Assembly: GCA_948474755.1 (NCBI GenBank)
Contig: CAOLHI010001286.1
Coordinates: 1 to 64,000 of the forward strand
Direction of reading: 5' to 3'
Source of the DNA: Ctenosaura bakeri
Lineage: Eukaryota; Chordata; Lepidosauria; Squamata; Iguanidae
Length of the DNA stretch: 64,000 bases
The notes under the pieces are model-generated. The model did no database searches. It was not told where the DNA came from and worked only from the letters and a program-made list of their open reading frames with translations. This document shows, piece after piece, positions 9,913 through 20,480 of this stretch. Position numbers and translations under genes: made by a program. Each line of letters starts with the position of its first letter. Within the stretch, counting starts at the first letter, position 1.

Positions 9913-11688
9913 AAACACTGCATGCAAAATGGAGCCCAGTACTGATTGTGATACTGTAAAAAAAAAAAAAGAATCATTGTATCCTACTTGCCTTAAGCAA
10001 TGTATATTACATTTATTTACCCAATAGGAAATGTTCAATTTCTGTCATTTAATCTGTGAAATATTGCTATTTAAATACTGATCAGAACATCACCTGGTTT
10101 AATGTGACACAAAGTTTATTTTAACCAGACAGTTAGTTCAGTGAAAGAGACATTTGAAAACCTCAACTCAGTTGATGTCTGAGTGGATTATTTCTGTATC
10201 TATGTACCAAGACCTTTTTAAAAAGTTAATGAATTACTTTTTTAAAAATATTATGCAATACAGTGGGCCCTCAATGTCCACTAAGATTTGATTCCAGGAC
10301 TCCCCATGCATACTAAAATTCATGGATGCTCAAGTCCCTATCATGTAAAATAGTGTAGTACACTTGAGTCCCTTATATAAAATGGCAAAGTCATAGTTTT
10401 GGATTTTAAAAAAAAATCAAGCTGTGGTTGGTTGAATCTGTGCATATAGAATCTGCAGATATGGAGGAAGCTATTAAAAGTGGGTTGAACCAAGATGTAA
10501 GTCACTATTAAGTCCCATTGATTTTAATGAGTCTTCTCTAAGCACGATGACTAAGGGTTTTATCAAACCAAGCTCTTCTCCTGCTAAAATAGCATTGCTC
10601 TAAAAAACAAACAAACAAACAAACAAACAAACTATTGAATCAGGATTGCTCTTTTTGGTTTTGCATCTTTGGAATGATTCTGAGATTACGTTTCATGTGT
10701 GCTAAAAGCTTATCATGCACAGCATTTGGAACTTCCTACCTACTACCACCACCAAAACATTATCACCTCCCCTTTTCCTAGTTTGGCATGGAGGGGGGAC
10801 AGAGGAAAGGAGAGAGAGAGGGAGAGAGAGTGATGCCATTCCAAAATATTTATAAATGAAAATAGTCTTATGTTTAAAAAGCTTTTTATTTCTTCGGGAG
10901 GCTTCCTGATTGGGATAGACCAGACTTCTAGCTTCTGACTTAACTAATCATTGGCAGAGAAAAGCCAACAGCTTTTAATCCATCTGTCTCATTGATGCTG
11001 GGTTTCATCTGCCAGTGATTAGTTAAGTCTGAAGCTAGAAAAGCGCAAGAATTAGTGGATTAATGAAATGAATGCTTTTTTGAACTGTAAGACTAGGCGT
11101 GTGCGATAGAGAGTGAGTAAAAGAAGGAAAGAGAGACTCCAGAACAGAGCTGGAAAAGGAGGCAGGAGTGGGAAGTAAGCAAAGTTTTGGCTTCCCTGAC
11201 AAAGCTCAGTTGTGGGGACAAGTGAGTGGTCATTTGGCAATGGATATTCTATCTATAGAGTAAAAAAGTTTACCTATTTCTCAGTTACTTTGCCAATTGA
11301 GAGGAAATCAAATTGAAATTTCCACCTTTTCTCCTTCTCTCCTGATCACTGGAGGTGGACTGATATTTCCCCACCTACAGCATGCCTACTGAATACCCCT
11401 TGACCATCCAAAATATTTATAAATGAAAACAGTCTTACATAAAACAGCATAAAAGCACAATTGAAATTTGGCACAGGAAATCTCACAACAGGAGTGAGAA
11501 AGTTCATTAATAGATTTTTGGTGTTAATTAAAAAAAAAAACCTTTCCAAATTATCTGCTACAGGAGAACATAGAAGAGGAACAATGTCATGTGATAAGTT
11601 CCAGCCAAAGATGCTATTATCTAACTGTAAGTACAATTTACCTGCCTCATATGATCAAGCCCTAAATGTAAACCCAGTTCATCCTTTC
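9913..11688. other. Single-copy sequence with small repeats, no gene seen
   Basis: It includes an (AAAC)n run at 10604-10632, a GA-rich run near 10800-10832, a near-perfect inverted repeat at 10926-11040, and a direct repeat of about 31 bases (10841-10873 and 11408-11440). Open frames here have no recognisable domain. Confidence 0.45.
10926..11040. repeat. 33-nt near-perfect inverted repeat (hairpin)
   Basis: The arm 10926-10958 pairs with 11008-11040 at 31 of 33 positions, around a 49-base spacer. The arms contain TTAACTAATCA and TGATTAGTTAA. No 3-bp target duplication or GGCC-type end is seen, so it is not obviously one of the MITE families in the window. Confidence 0.8.
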
Positions 11689-11758
11689 ATAGAATCATAG
11701 AGTTGGAAGAGACCCCAGGGGCCATCCAGTTCAACCCCCTGCCATGCAGGAACACCCA

Positions 11759-12843
11759 TCAAAGCATTCGCAACAGATGGCCATTCAGCCTCGCCTTAAA
11801 AACCTCCAAAGAAGGAGACTCTACCACACTCCGAGGCAGCATATTCCACTGCCGGACAGCTCTGATTGTCAGGAAGTTCTTCCTGAGGTTCAAGTGGAAT
11901 CTCCTTTCCTGCAGCTTGAATCCATTGCTCCTTGTCCTAGTCTCTGGAGTGGCAGAGAACAAGTCTGCTCCCTCCTCAACATGACATCCCTTCAAATATT
12001 TAAACATGGCTATCATGTCCCCTCTTAACCTTCTCCTTTGAAGACTAAACATATCCAGATCCCTAAGCTGTTCTTCATAGGGCATGGCTTCGAGACCCTT
12101 CGTCATTTTGGTCGCCCTCCTCTGGACACGTTCCAGCTTGTTGATATCCTTCTTGAATTGAGGTGCCCAGAACTGTGCACAGTATTCCAAATGAGGCCTA
12201 ATCAATGCAGAATATAGTGGTACCATTACTTCCCTCGATCTAGACACCATACTCCTATTGATGCAACCAAGAATCATGTTGGCTTTCTTGGCTGCTGCAT
12301 CACACTGCTGACTCATGTTCAGCTTGAGTCACCAAGACTCTTAGATCCCTTTCACACGCACCGCTATCCAGCCATGTATCCCCCATCCTATATTTGTGCA
12401 TTCCGTTTTTTCTGCCTAAGTGTAGGACCTTACATTTCTCTCTGTTGAAATTCATTTTGTTAGCTTTGGCCCAGCTCTCCAATCTGTCAAGGCCATTTTG
12501 AAATTTGATCTTGTCCTCTCGGGTATTAGCAACCCCTCCCAATTTGGTGTCATCTGTAAATTTGATCAGAATGCCCTCTACTCCTTCATCCAAGTCATTG
12601 ATGAAGATATTGAATAGCACTGGGCCCAGGACAGAACCCTGTGGCACCCCGCTAGTCACTTCTCTCCAGGATGAAAAGCCGCCTTTGGGTTCGGTCGGCC
12701 AACCAATTACAAATCCAACTAACAGTAGCCCTGTCCAGCCCACATTTTACCAGCTTCTTTGCAAGAATGTCATGGGGAACTTTGTCAAAGGCCTTACTGA
12801 AGTCAAGATATGCTACATCTACAGCATTCCCTTCATCTATCAA
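11759..12843 (-). pseudogene. CR1 ORF2 relic: reverse transcriptase and C-terminal part
   Basis: This is the 3' part of a CR1 ORF2. The protein would copy its own RNA into the genome by target-primed reverse transcription. Three minus-strand pieces in different frames tile it. At 12652-12843 the piece contains DFSKAFDKVPHD, the RT fingers/palm region. At 12300-12743 it contains SGVPQGSVLGPVLFNIFIND and the catalytic box as FTDD (12549-12560), where CR1 elements normally have FADD. At 11759-12316 it is the C-terminal part (YSALIRPHLEYCAQFW, GCHVEE, AVRQWNMLP). Frameshifts lie near 12325, where a base is missing compared with the second CR1 at 13.87 kb, and between about 12650 and 12740. It is non-functional because the ORF is shifted and 5'-truncated. 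Confidence 0.92.
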
Positions 12844-12957
12844 GTTTGTAACTTTATCATAAAAAGAGATAAGATTAGTCTGGCATGACTTATTTCTGAG
12901 AAATCCATGCTGGCTTCTAGTGATTATGGCATTGCTTTCTAAGTAATTACAAATTGA

Positions 12958-13399
12958 GGCCTTTTCCGCACCGAGCTATTAAAACGGTGCAGAGCGACCT
13001 CCAACGGAGGTCTTCTGCACCATAGAGTGGACTGGGGCAGACTACTTTTTGTAGTTCCATACCTCAGTCCACTCGAGAGCAACCAGAACTGGTTGTGCAG
13101 CAAGGTTTTTAAAAAGCACGGAGCGCGTGACTCCATGTTGCTCCATCGCCTTGCTCTGGTGCAGATTTGCAGGCGCGCGCAAGTGCATGCCTGCAGATCT
13201 GCCAGGGGCGGCTTTAGGCTGGCGAGCTTCTCCAGTTGGTGGAGAGCCTCCACCAACTGGAAGTTGCCATTTTGGACGCCAGAGCAGTGCAGAGCGACAA
13301 ACTCGCACTGCTCCTCATCCTGACGGACTCACCCAGACGGAGAAGAAAGTCGGTGAGTCCCGTTTTTGCCTGTTTATTTTCACACATGTGGAAAGGGCC
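12958..13399 (-). mobile_element. Harbinger-like MITE, family A copy 2, inserted in CR1 (442 bp)
   Basis: The ends are GGCCTTTTCCGCACC and GTGGAAAGGGCC, flanked by exact TGA duplications (12955-12957 and 13400-13402). The interior matches the elements at 5.34 and 63.33 kb in reverse: GGTGCAGAGCGACCTCCAAC lies near its left end here and near the right end of the others. It interrupts the minus-strand CR1, so it is younger than that insertion. The frames crossing it (for example 13027-13323) are shadows of the GC-rich interior. Confidence 0.9.
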
Positions 13400-13834
13400 T
13401 GACTGTTTAATGATCTGCTCTAGGATCTTTCTTGGAATTGATGTCAGGCTGATTGGGCGATAATTATTAGGGTCCTCCTTTTTCCCCTTCTTGAAGATGG
13501 GGATGACATTTGCTCTCCTCCAGTCTGCTGGGACTTCTCCTGTTCTCCAAGAGTTCTCAAAGATTATTGCAAGTGGTTCAGAAATGACTTCTGCCAGTTC
13601 TTTTAATACCCTTGGATGTAATTCATCTGGCCTGGGGACTTGAATTCATCTAGTTTAGCCAGATATTCCTGTACTACTTCTCTACTTATTCTGTGCTGCA
13701 TTTCCCTCACTTCCTCACCTGCTCCCCACACCCCAGGTTGGGTATTTCTATCCTTTTGGGAGAAAACTGAGGCAAAGAAGGTATTGAATAGTTCTGCCTT
13801 CTAACTTCACCTTGTTATTAATTGGTCACCTTCT

Positions 13835-14526
13835 CTGGATAGCAGTATGTGTGAAAGGGATCTAGGAGTCTTAATAGACCACAAACTGAACATGAGTCAG
13901 CAGTGTGATGCGGCAGCCAAGAAAGCCAATGCAATTCTCGGCTGCATCAATAGGAGTATGGTGTCTAGATCAAGGGAGGTACTGGTACCACTCTACTCTG
14001 CTTTGGTTAGACCTCATCTTGAATTCTGTGTCCAGTTCTGGGCATCCCAATTCAAAAAGGACATGGTCAAGCTGGAGCAAGTCTAGAGGAGGGCGACCAA
14101 AATGGTGAGAGGCCTGGAAGCCATGCCCTATGAGGATAGACTTAGAGAGCTGGATATGTTTAGTCTGCAGAAGAGAAGGTTAAGAGGGGACATGATAGCC
14201 ATGTTTAAATATTTGAAGGGATGCCATGTAGAGGAAGAAGAGGGCTTGTTTTCTGCTGCTCCAGAGACCAGGACAGGGAGCAATGGATTCAAGCTGCAGG
14301 AAAGGAAATTCCACCTGAACCTCAAGAAGAACTTCCTGACAGTCAGGGCTGTCCGGCAGTGGGATATGCTGCCTCGGAGTGTAGTGGAGTCTCCTTCCTT
14401 GGAGGTTTTTAAGCAGAGGCTAGATGACCATCTGTTGGGAGTGCTTTGAGGGTGTTCCTGCATGGCATGGACTGGATGGCCCGTGTGGTCTCTTCCAACT
14501 CTACATTTCTATGATTCTATGATTCT
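13835..14526 (+). mobile_element. CR1 LINE 3' fragment on the plus strand, inserted into the other CR1
   Basis: It begins within ORF2 (GTGTGAAAGGGATCTAGGAG) and ends with the typical CR1 tail, where ATTCTATG units end at GATTCT (14526). To its right the interrupted minus-strand CR1 resumes (CCATGCAGTGATCC onward). This is a normal 5'-truncated CR1 insertion. I see no clear target duplication, as is usual for CR1. Confidence 0.9.
13847..14449 (+). pseudogene. CR1 ORF2 C-terminal relic with one internal stop
   Basis: About 200 codons in one frame carry the C-terminal CR1 ORF2 region ([67 protein letters not shown]). A single in-frame TAG at 14084-14086 stands where the minus-strand copy encodes Gln in VQRRATK, so it looks like a CAG-to-TAG change. 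The frame ends at a TGA at 14447-14449, with the normal 3' UTR after it. With one stop and no frameshift it is less decayed than the minus-strand copy, which agrees with its nested, later position. The catalytic part of the reverse transcriptase is absent. Confidence 0.92.
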
Positions 14527-14592
14527 CCATGCAGTGATCCTATCATTTCCTTGTTTTTCCTTTTGCTGTGGACATATCTAAAAAAGCCCTTT

Positions 14593-14835
14593 TTATTGTT
14601 TTTGATGTCTCTGGCAAGCCTGAGCTTTAGCTTTTAACTTCTGTGCTTTAGCTTTTCTGACCTTCTCCCTACATCTCCTGACTATTTGCTTGAATTCCTC
14701 TTTGGTGGTTTCACCATTTTTCCATTTCCTGTACATGTTTCTTTTAACACTTAGCTCAGCTGAGAGTTCTTTTGTCAACCATTCAAGTTTCTTTAGACAC
14801 CTGCCATTTTTCCTCCTTATTGGCACAGTTTTCAA
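14593..14835 (-). pseudogene. CR1 ORF2 relic: linker before reverse transcriptase
   Basis: The minus-strand frame is Lys/Arg-rich (KLEWLTKELSAELSVKRN, YRKWKNGETTKEEFK, CREKVRKAKAQKLK), as in the CR1 region between endonuclease and reverse transcriptase. It is the continuation of the 11.7-13.8 kb CR1 beyond the plus-strand insertion. I cannot see the endonuclease domain further right. Confidence 0.8.
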
Positions 14836-14888
14836 TTGTGCATTCAGTATCTCACTTTTAAGAAACTCCCATCCATCATGAACTTTCT

Positions 14889-17708
14889 ATATATAGCATT
14901 TTTTTTATGTAATCAGTTCCTCCAAATTCTTTATATAAACAAACATGAGCTTTACATCTAAGATGAGCCTTTCACTAACATCATTTTTTAGCAAAAAGAT
15001 GAATAAGTTGGACTGTGAGTCAAATTCTGATTCCTGATAGGAATAGTGTAAGGATAATGAAAGAGCATGATGAACTCAGATACCATTTTCAAAGGAAGCA
15101 TTCACATGAACTGTGGTGCTTTTAAGACTTAAACATTTACTTGAATGGAAAAGGAGGGAGGTTAATTGCAGCAGCAAGTACTTTGACTTCAACAAGGATC
15201 TGGCTTCTATTTCAATCTACATTTCATATCTCCAGGAATACTTTGGGAAACTGTAATATAAAACATGCATTTCAAATGCATCACCTAATGGACCTGTTAA
15301 CTAACACTGTAAAATTTTAGTTTACCTTAGAGTACATCCAGACTGATAAAAAAAAAAATCCAGATTTTGTTCCTATTGTTTCTGATTTTGTTCTAGGTTA
15401 AAATAAACTGATCTAAGAAGCTGGTATAAAAAGTCCCTGATTGTACCAGGAGCTAGCAGGAAATATTTTGGGATAAACAAAATGCCTATGGGCCTCCAAT
15501 TTGACTGAAAACAAGAACATGGGACCACCCAAACAAGATTTTATTGATGTCTTGATGAGGGCTGCAATCCTATGCACACTCATTTGGAAGTAAATACCAC
15601 TGAACCCAATGAATCTTCCTTCTGAGTAGACATTTATAGGATTGTGCTGTGCAAGACAAAAAATGGTTTTCTGCCATTCAGGTTCAGGAAATCTTCAAGG
15701 TGTAAATGAAACCTCAATGAATAATAATAATAACCACAACAACAACAATGATTATATAATGAATTTTGAAATAGATTATTATCCCCTCTTCCCTCTCCCC
15801 CAGCCAAAAAAAGAGGACACAGAAATAAAATCTAATAACCATTAAACAGGAATATCACTGTTGATTAAAAACTTGGGCAAACATAATAATTTTAAACCAG
15901 TGGTACATATGAAAAAAATACAGCAAGGACATTATTGAAGTTGCTAACAAAAACATCTAATATAAGCACTAAGAGAAAGGCCATTGCTTTAGCTACTACA
16001 TCTGAAGGATAAGAGAACTTCAAAAGAAATAACTACAGTGAGAGAATATACTAATTATACTTTTAGCTCACTGTTGCAATAAAGTGCTTATGTCAGAACA
16101 CATTATCACATCCTAATTTTAGCCTCACAACAACTATATGAAGTTTCCATTCTTCTGCTCCTCATACAGAAAGCAACGGTCTGAAGAGGAGAGCCTTCAC
16201 TGAGATTTTCCATATGATCCAAAACCCTGGGGGAAAGGGGGGCTCCCAATTGTGTGAGGGCTTACGCACAAAGAGAAGGGTGTCCTCATCAACCTGTTGC
16301 TCTCAACCAATGGAAAGAGACAACACAGCAGGGAGATTAGTGTGTTCTCCTCACTCACATGTTCGGTTTAATCTTACTGTGAATGCCTCAGCAGGGTTTA
16401 GGATGAAGACAGAATTGCACTTTATCTACAGTCCTGCGATTAGATGAGGGGGTGAGTTGATTATGCAATGCAGCCTTTGAGGCTTCAACGAGTGGGCCAC
16501 TTGATGCCTTCCAGATATTTTGGACTACAACCCCCAAATCCTTGGCAAGTGGCCAATCAATCAATCAATCAATCAGTGCTGGTTGGGCTTTACAGATGTC
16601 GCGGCCCAACATATTGCCTACCACTTAACCATGATTATGTTACTGTTTCTTCATAAAAAAACTCTCCTTACTCTAAGGTGCTTTCATCCCCACTGTGGAA
16701 AAAATATACCTGTATAGTTTTTTTTCCCTAAAAGGGATTAAATCCCACATAATATATTGTCTTTGAAGAAAGGCAAATACAAAAGACATGTAGTGCCCAA
16801 AGGTTTGTGAACTCCAAGTTGAAAATTTTAGTATATTTATTTTTCTTCCATTCAGGTCCAGGAAATCCAAGTTGTAGCTGCACTCCAAGTTTAAAACTTC
16901 AGTATAATCTTCGATTATCAATGCATTTGGATTGTTTTATTCCTCTAAAAGTTGCTCAGTTAAGTTTGTTTTCACTCCTGGTTTCATTTTTACTGTTTCT
17001 GTTATTAGCTCACAAAATTGTTTATATGAAATCTCAAAGCACAGTCCTCAAGGAACTGCAGTTTACAGGGAAGCTAACATTGTCCTGAAATATACTTGAG
17101 CTTTAAATATTATAAAATCTGTAAGAAATCCTGTTAAACAAATATTCATGAAAAAGGCAATAGAGTTTTCTGCCATCTTCAGAAGAAAATGTTATGAAGC
17201 AAATGGTACCAAACTGGTGCTTTAAAGTATGAAGAGAGGCCTATCCATATGTTACCATTTTTCTGTTGTGCCACTGCCAGTTTTAGACATTTTACTAGCC
17301 TCAAGTAAAAGATATTCTTGGAAGATCTGGCTAATTCACATTGTGGCTGAAACCATATCTCTTTTTGTCCTTTAATTCTTTGTCCATTGTACATTTTAGT
17401 TCAAGGCCCTCATATGTTTTTCTAACTTGTCTTTTACTTTTGAACATAATGCATTATAGGGTTTCTGATGTCCTAATTCTCCATAAACAGCCAGTCTTCA
17501 TGTGTCTTTTGCTGTAAGTTGAACTATAAGAAAGAAGATACTGCTTTCCTGAGAAACTACACAATACTATAATCTGATGCAAACACAATAAGAACAGAAT
17601 CTTCTTGGTCTAAATTGACTGTTGTGTGGATTCACTGAAAGCATGGCACATTTTGGTCTGATTGCCAGACAGTAGAGAATAGGACTATAAATTGTTGGAT
17701 AACACAAT
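14889..17708. other. Single-copy AT-rich sequence with short repeats, no gene seen
   Basis: It includes a palindromic repeat (15561-15649), an (AAT)n/(AAC)n-rich stretch near 15718-15750, and a (CAAT)n run near 16555-16577. The motif CATTCAGGTNCAGGAAATC occurs at about 15677 and 16852. The open frame at 16807-17088 has no recognised domain. Confidence 0.45.
15561..15649. repeat. Palindromic repeat of the GCAATCCTATGCACAC type
   Basis: The left side reads GCTGCAATCCTATGCACAC and the right side ATAGGATTGTGCTG, roughly reverse complements, with GAGTAGACAT and CACTGAACCCAATGAA inside. Diverged relatives are at about 22180-22270, 34105-34192 and 46462-46520. I believe it is a widespread squamate repeat but cannot name the family. 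Confidence 0.6.
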
Positions 17709-17934
17709 TGTTGTCCTTGTGAGCCTTCAGGTCATTCCCAACCCTAAAGCAAACCAATCATGGGGTTTTCTTGGCAAAAGTTGTTTAGAGGAGGTTTTGC
17801 CTTCGGATTCCTCTGAGGAGGAGAGAGTGTGACTTGTCCAAGGTCACCCAGTAGGTTTCCATGGGCGAGTGGGGATTCAAACCCTGACCTCCCAGACCCT
17901 AGTCTAGCACTCAAACTGTTACACCACACTGGCT
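17709..17934 (-). mobile_element. Sauria-type SINE, near full length
   Basis: On the minus strand the order is tRNA-like head (GTGTAACAGTTTGAGTGCTA-like with an A-box relic), B box (GGGTTTGAATCCCC), GCCCATGGAAACCTACTGGG, ACCTTGGACAAGTCACACTC, CCTCTGAGGAATCC, AAAACCCCATGATTGG, and a Bov-B-type tail. This is the most complete copy of the tRNA-headed SINE in the window. Confidence 0.92.
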
Positions 17935-18244
17935 AACAAATGTTATTTTATCAAAATAATGAATTTGATAGCAAGTTCATTCAAAATAAGGGCAAAGTAA
18001 AAGGTATGTGCACCCAAAATCACATGACATATATTTGTTCAGAAGCAAGACTGATTGAGTTCAATAGAACTTGTACTCTGCACTACACTGGGGTAGCAAC
18101 TGTGTGCTCCTCCAGATGTTGTTGAACTGCAGCTCTCAGCGGTCTCAGCCAGAAGCTCCAACCATAAGGAATGCTGAGGGTTTCAGCTTAATAGCATCAG
18201 TAGATCTGCACAATTCCCACTCCTGCGCTAGCCTTACCCAGCAT

Positions 18245-18475
18245 ATCTAAACTCCACCGCTGTAGCAGTTTGTTACCACTTTAACAATTGCTGCATCATC
18301 CCACAAAATCCTGGACTATGTGATTTGGTGAGGTATTTTGAATTTGTATGCTAGATAATTCTCATGCTGTAGTTCAGGAGAGCTAAACAGAACTCTGTAG
18401 CAGAGACACCTAATCCCAAGATTCTAAACTACAAATCCCAGGACTCCACAAAATGAAGCTATGGCAGTTAAAGCT
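18245..18475. mobile_element. Decayed foldback MITE relic
   Basis: TTTGTTACCACTTTAACAAT at the left and GCTATGGCAGTTAAAGC at the right, with CACAAAATCCTGG and AATCCCAGGACTCCAC between them, match the plan of the foldback repeats near 42.1 and 53.2 kb. No terminal repeat or target duplication survives. Confidence 0.45.
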
Positions 18476-19048
18476 GAGGAACATAAGGAAGCAGTCATGC
18501 TGATATTAGAGATGGAACTCTGTTTTATTAAACAGAGATATTTAACAGATCATATGTGACCTGTCTTTCAAAACTGATCTTATTGTACGAGCTTGTATAT
18601 AAACCCATTATGGTTATTAGGAAGACAAGAAATACATCTGTTATAAACTTCTATCCTAAAAAGGGAAAAGAAGCAATGCTTGAAACACCCTTGCTGGACA
18701 GTCTGAATACAGCTATATGGTCAAATATTAAGGATTGGTGAATCTGTTGGCTTCACTTTCTCCTACATTCAACTTTTGAGAATTTTGGTGAATTGAAATC
18801 AAAAACTGAATTGAAACAGAATTTTTGCCCATCCTTAGGAAGGGGTAAATCCATCAGTTTCATTTTCTTTCATGTTACAATTTTGTGGATTCAGGTAAAT
18901 TTTGATCAGAAACTAACCAAACTGAAATTCTTCCCTAACACTACCTCATTTAACATCCATTCTACACCCTCATTCAAAAGTCATATAACACCCTTTGTTG
19001 TAAAACATGTATAGTATACAAGTTGACATTTTATTGTCATTGTAAGAC

Positions 19049-19136
19049 AAGGGTTCCCAGATGTTGTTGGACATTACTTCCCACAATCCCAGTATGGCCA
19101 CTAGTCACAGAATCTGGGAGTCGTAGACCAACAAAC
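19049..19136. repeat. Short palindromic repeat (CCAGATGTTGTTGGAC type)
   Basis: CAGATGTTGTTGGACATTAC at the left is echoed by GGGAGTCGTAGACCAACAAA at the right. Related half-sites lie near 16507, 18110, 46690-46780, 47150-47240 and 50195-50290. It behaves as a dispersed palindromic family with unknown affiliation. Confidence 0.5.
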
Positions 19137-20039
19137 TCCTAACAAGCTTGGGAGATATTACAAAAGTGTGTAAAACAAAAAGGACAAAATTGTCACTTTT
19201 TTTTACAACATAACACAAATTTACCATCTATTGACAGTTAACATTTTTGTTTTCTGGAAAAACAATAATAGTCAATTTAGTGCTACGTGAAAAGTATATT
19301 TGGGAAATATTTTCCTGTAAGGAATCTTTTACTTCATTTTTGGAAATATCCAAAACAATATTCTTGCCTCCAACCATGAATTAAAAAAAAACAACAACTG
19401 TTCAACACACACATATCAGAGCTTGAAAATAATGAGGTATAAATAACATAATTACCTTTGGGGTAGATAAAGAGTCCATAATGTAGTTATATTTCCAAAG
19501 TAACATAATCAGGAATGGTGCTACTTTGAAAGGGTATAAAAAGCAATCGCTGCTAGTTACTTTTCCAAATTATTTTAAGGGCAATTTCAGGCATTCTTCA
19601 TGGTGCTTGGAGTGGATTTTTTCATGTTTAATATCATTCTCTTAATAATCCTAAGATTCCTTTCAAAAATTATACTCATGGCAAAGTAATGAGGGGGGAA
19701 AATGAACACCATGACCTTGCAGTCAATGAGTTACCTTCTAGCATTGCATGAAGCAACAGATCATTTTTCACCACTGTTAACAGGAATGAATTGCACTTTA
19801 GAAATATCTTTATAAGTCCTGCCAGAGAGCTGAAGGAAGGAAGATCATTTAATAAGGCACAAGTAGCGAGCAACCAAAAATTCAAACATGCTCACTTTAA
19901 AAAAAAAAAAGTTAGAGATGTGTTCTTATTAAGCCTACAACTGTGTCATCAACAAATGAAAATCAATTGAAATCAATTTAGCTCAGATAAAAAGTCTCCA
20001 TCCCCTGCTGTAGCTCATCTAACACACTAACAGCTCCCA

Positions 20040-20480
20040 CTGATGAAACAGGTGCTTGTAAATTAATTAGCCTACTGAAACACACCTTTAAAAATGAATT
20101 TCCCAGAACGCCCTGGCAGCAAGCCATCTTGGTCCCAGGAGCTGATCATCATTCTGTAAATATTGAGATTTGATAAAGTAAATGCTGCGCTGGCAGCAGA
20201 TGGTTTGGAATGCTCTGTTGACATTGCCTGCGATTACTTGGATATGAAGACTTTACTTCTCATAGACCTCCTTTGGGAGGCCCAGGAGGACTTGATCCCC
20301 TCTCCAGCTATTTGCCTCCTAATTGAAAATCCTTATTCCCAGATGGAGCATAATACTGCTGCTTCAGGCATCTAGCTCGGCACTGCTTGACTGTTGATAC
20401 ATGGGTAATTGCTTTCAGTAATGCAGGTTAAATGTGACATTTAGTGCTTAATAAAAATTATCAAGGCCAAAGCTGTTTAT
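20040..20480. promoter_or_regulatory. Candidate conserved non-coding element
   Basis: This is a repeat-free stretch of balanced composition with AATTAATTAG (homeodomain-type), TGATCATCA, AACGCCCTGGCAGC and CAGCAGATGG (E-box). A 70-codon plus-strand frame (20163-20375) lies inside but lacks a splice context. It is the most enhancer-like of the candidates by texture. This is inference. Confidence 0.3.

Larger units (their letters stand above)
11689..14888 (-). mobile_element. CR1 LINE on the minus strand, interrupted twice
   Basis: Read on the minus strand, the element runs from the linker before the reverse transcriptase (right) to the CR1 3' end (left). The 3' end appears on the plus strand as ATAGAATCATAGAGTTGGAA. 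The copy is 5'-truncated, with no endonuclease domain visible. It is split by a MITE (12958-13399) and by a second CR1 in the opposite orientation (13835-14526). Without the insertions it is about 2.1 kb. The sequence resumes across the MITE as AAATTGACTGTTTAATG once one TGA is removed. The right boundary near 14888 is approximate. Confidence 0.92.

Noticed and set aside
11689..14888. Functional reverse transcriptase gene or a defence-type reverse transcriptase system
   Set aside because: The protein segments and the ATTCTATG tail identify a vertebrate CR1 LINE. It is truncated, frameshifted and interrupted.
17709..17934. tRNA gene
   Set aside because: The A- and B-box-like segments belong to a SINE head. 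The cloverleaf is not intact and a SINE body follows.
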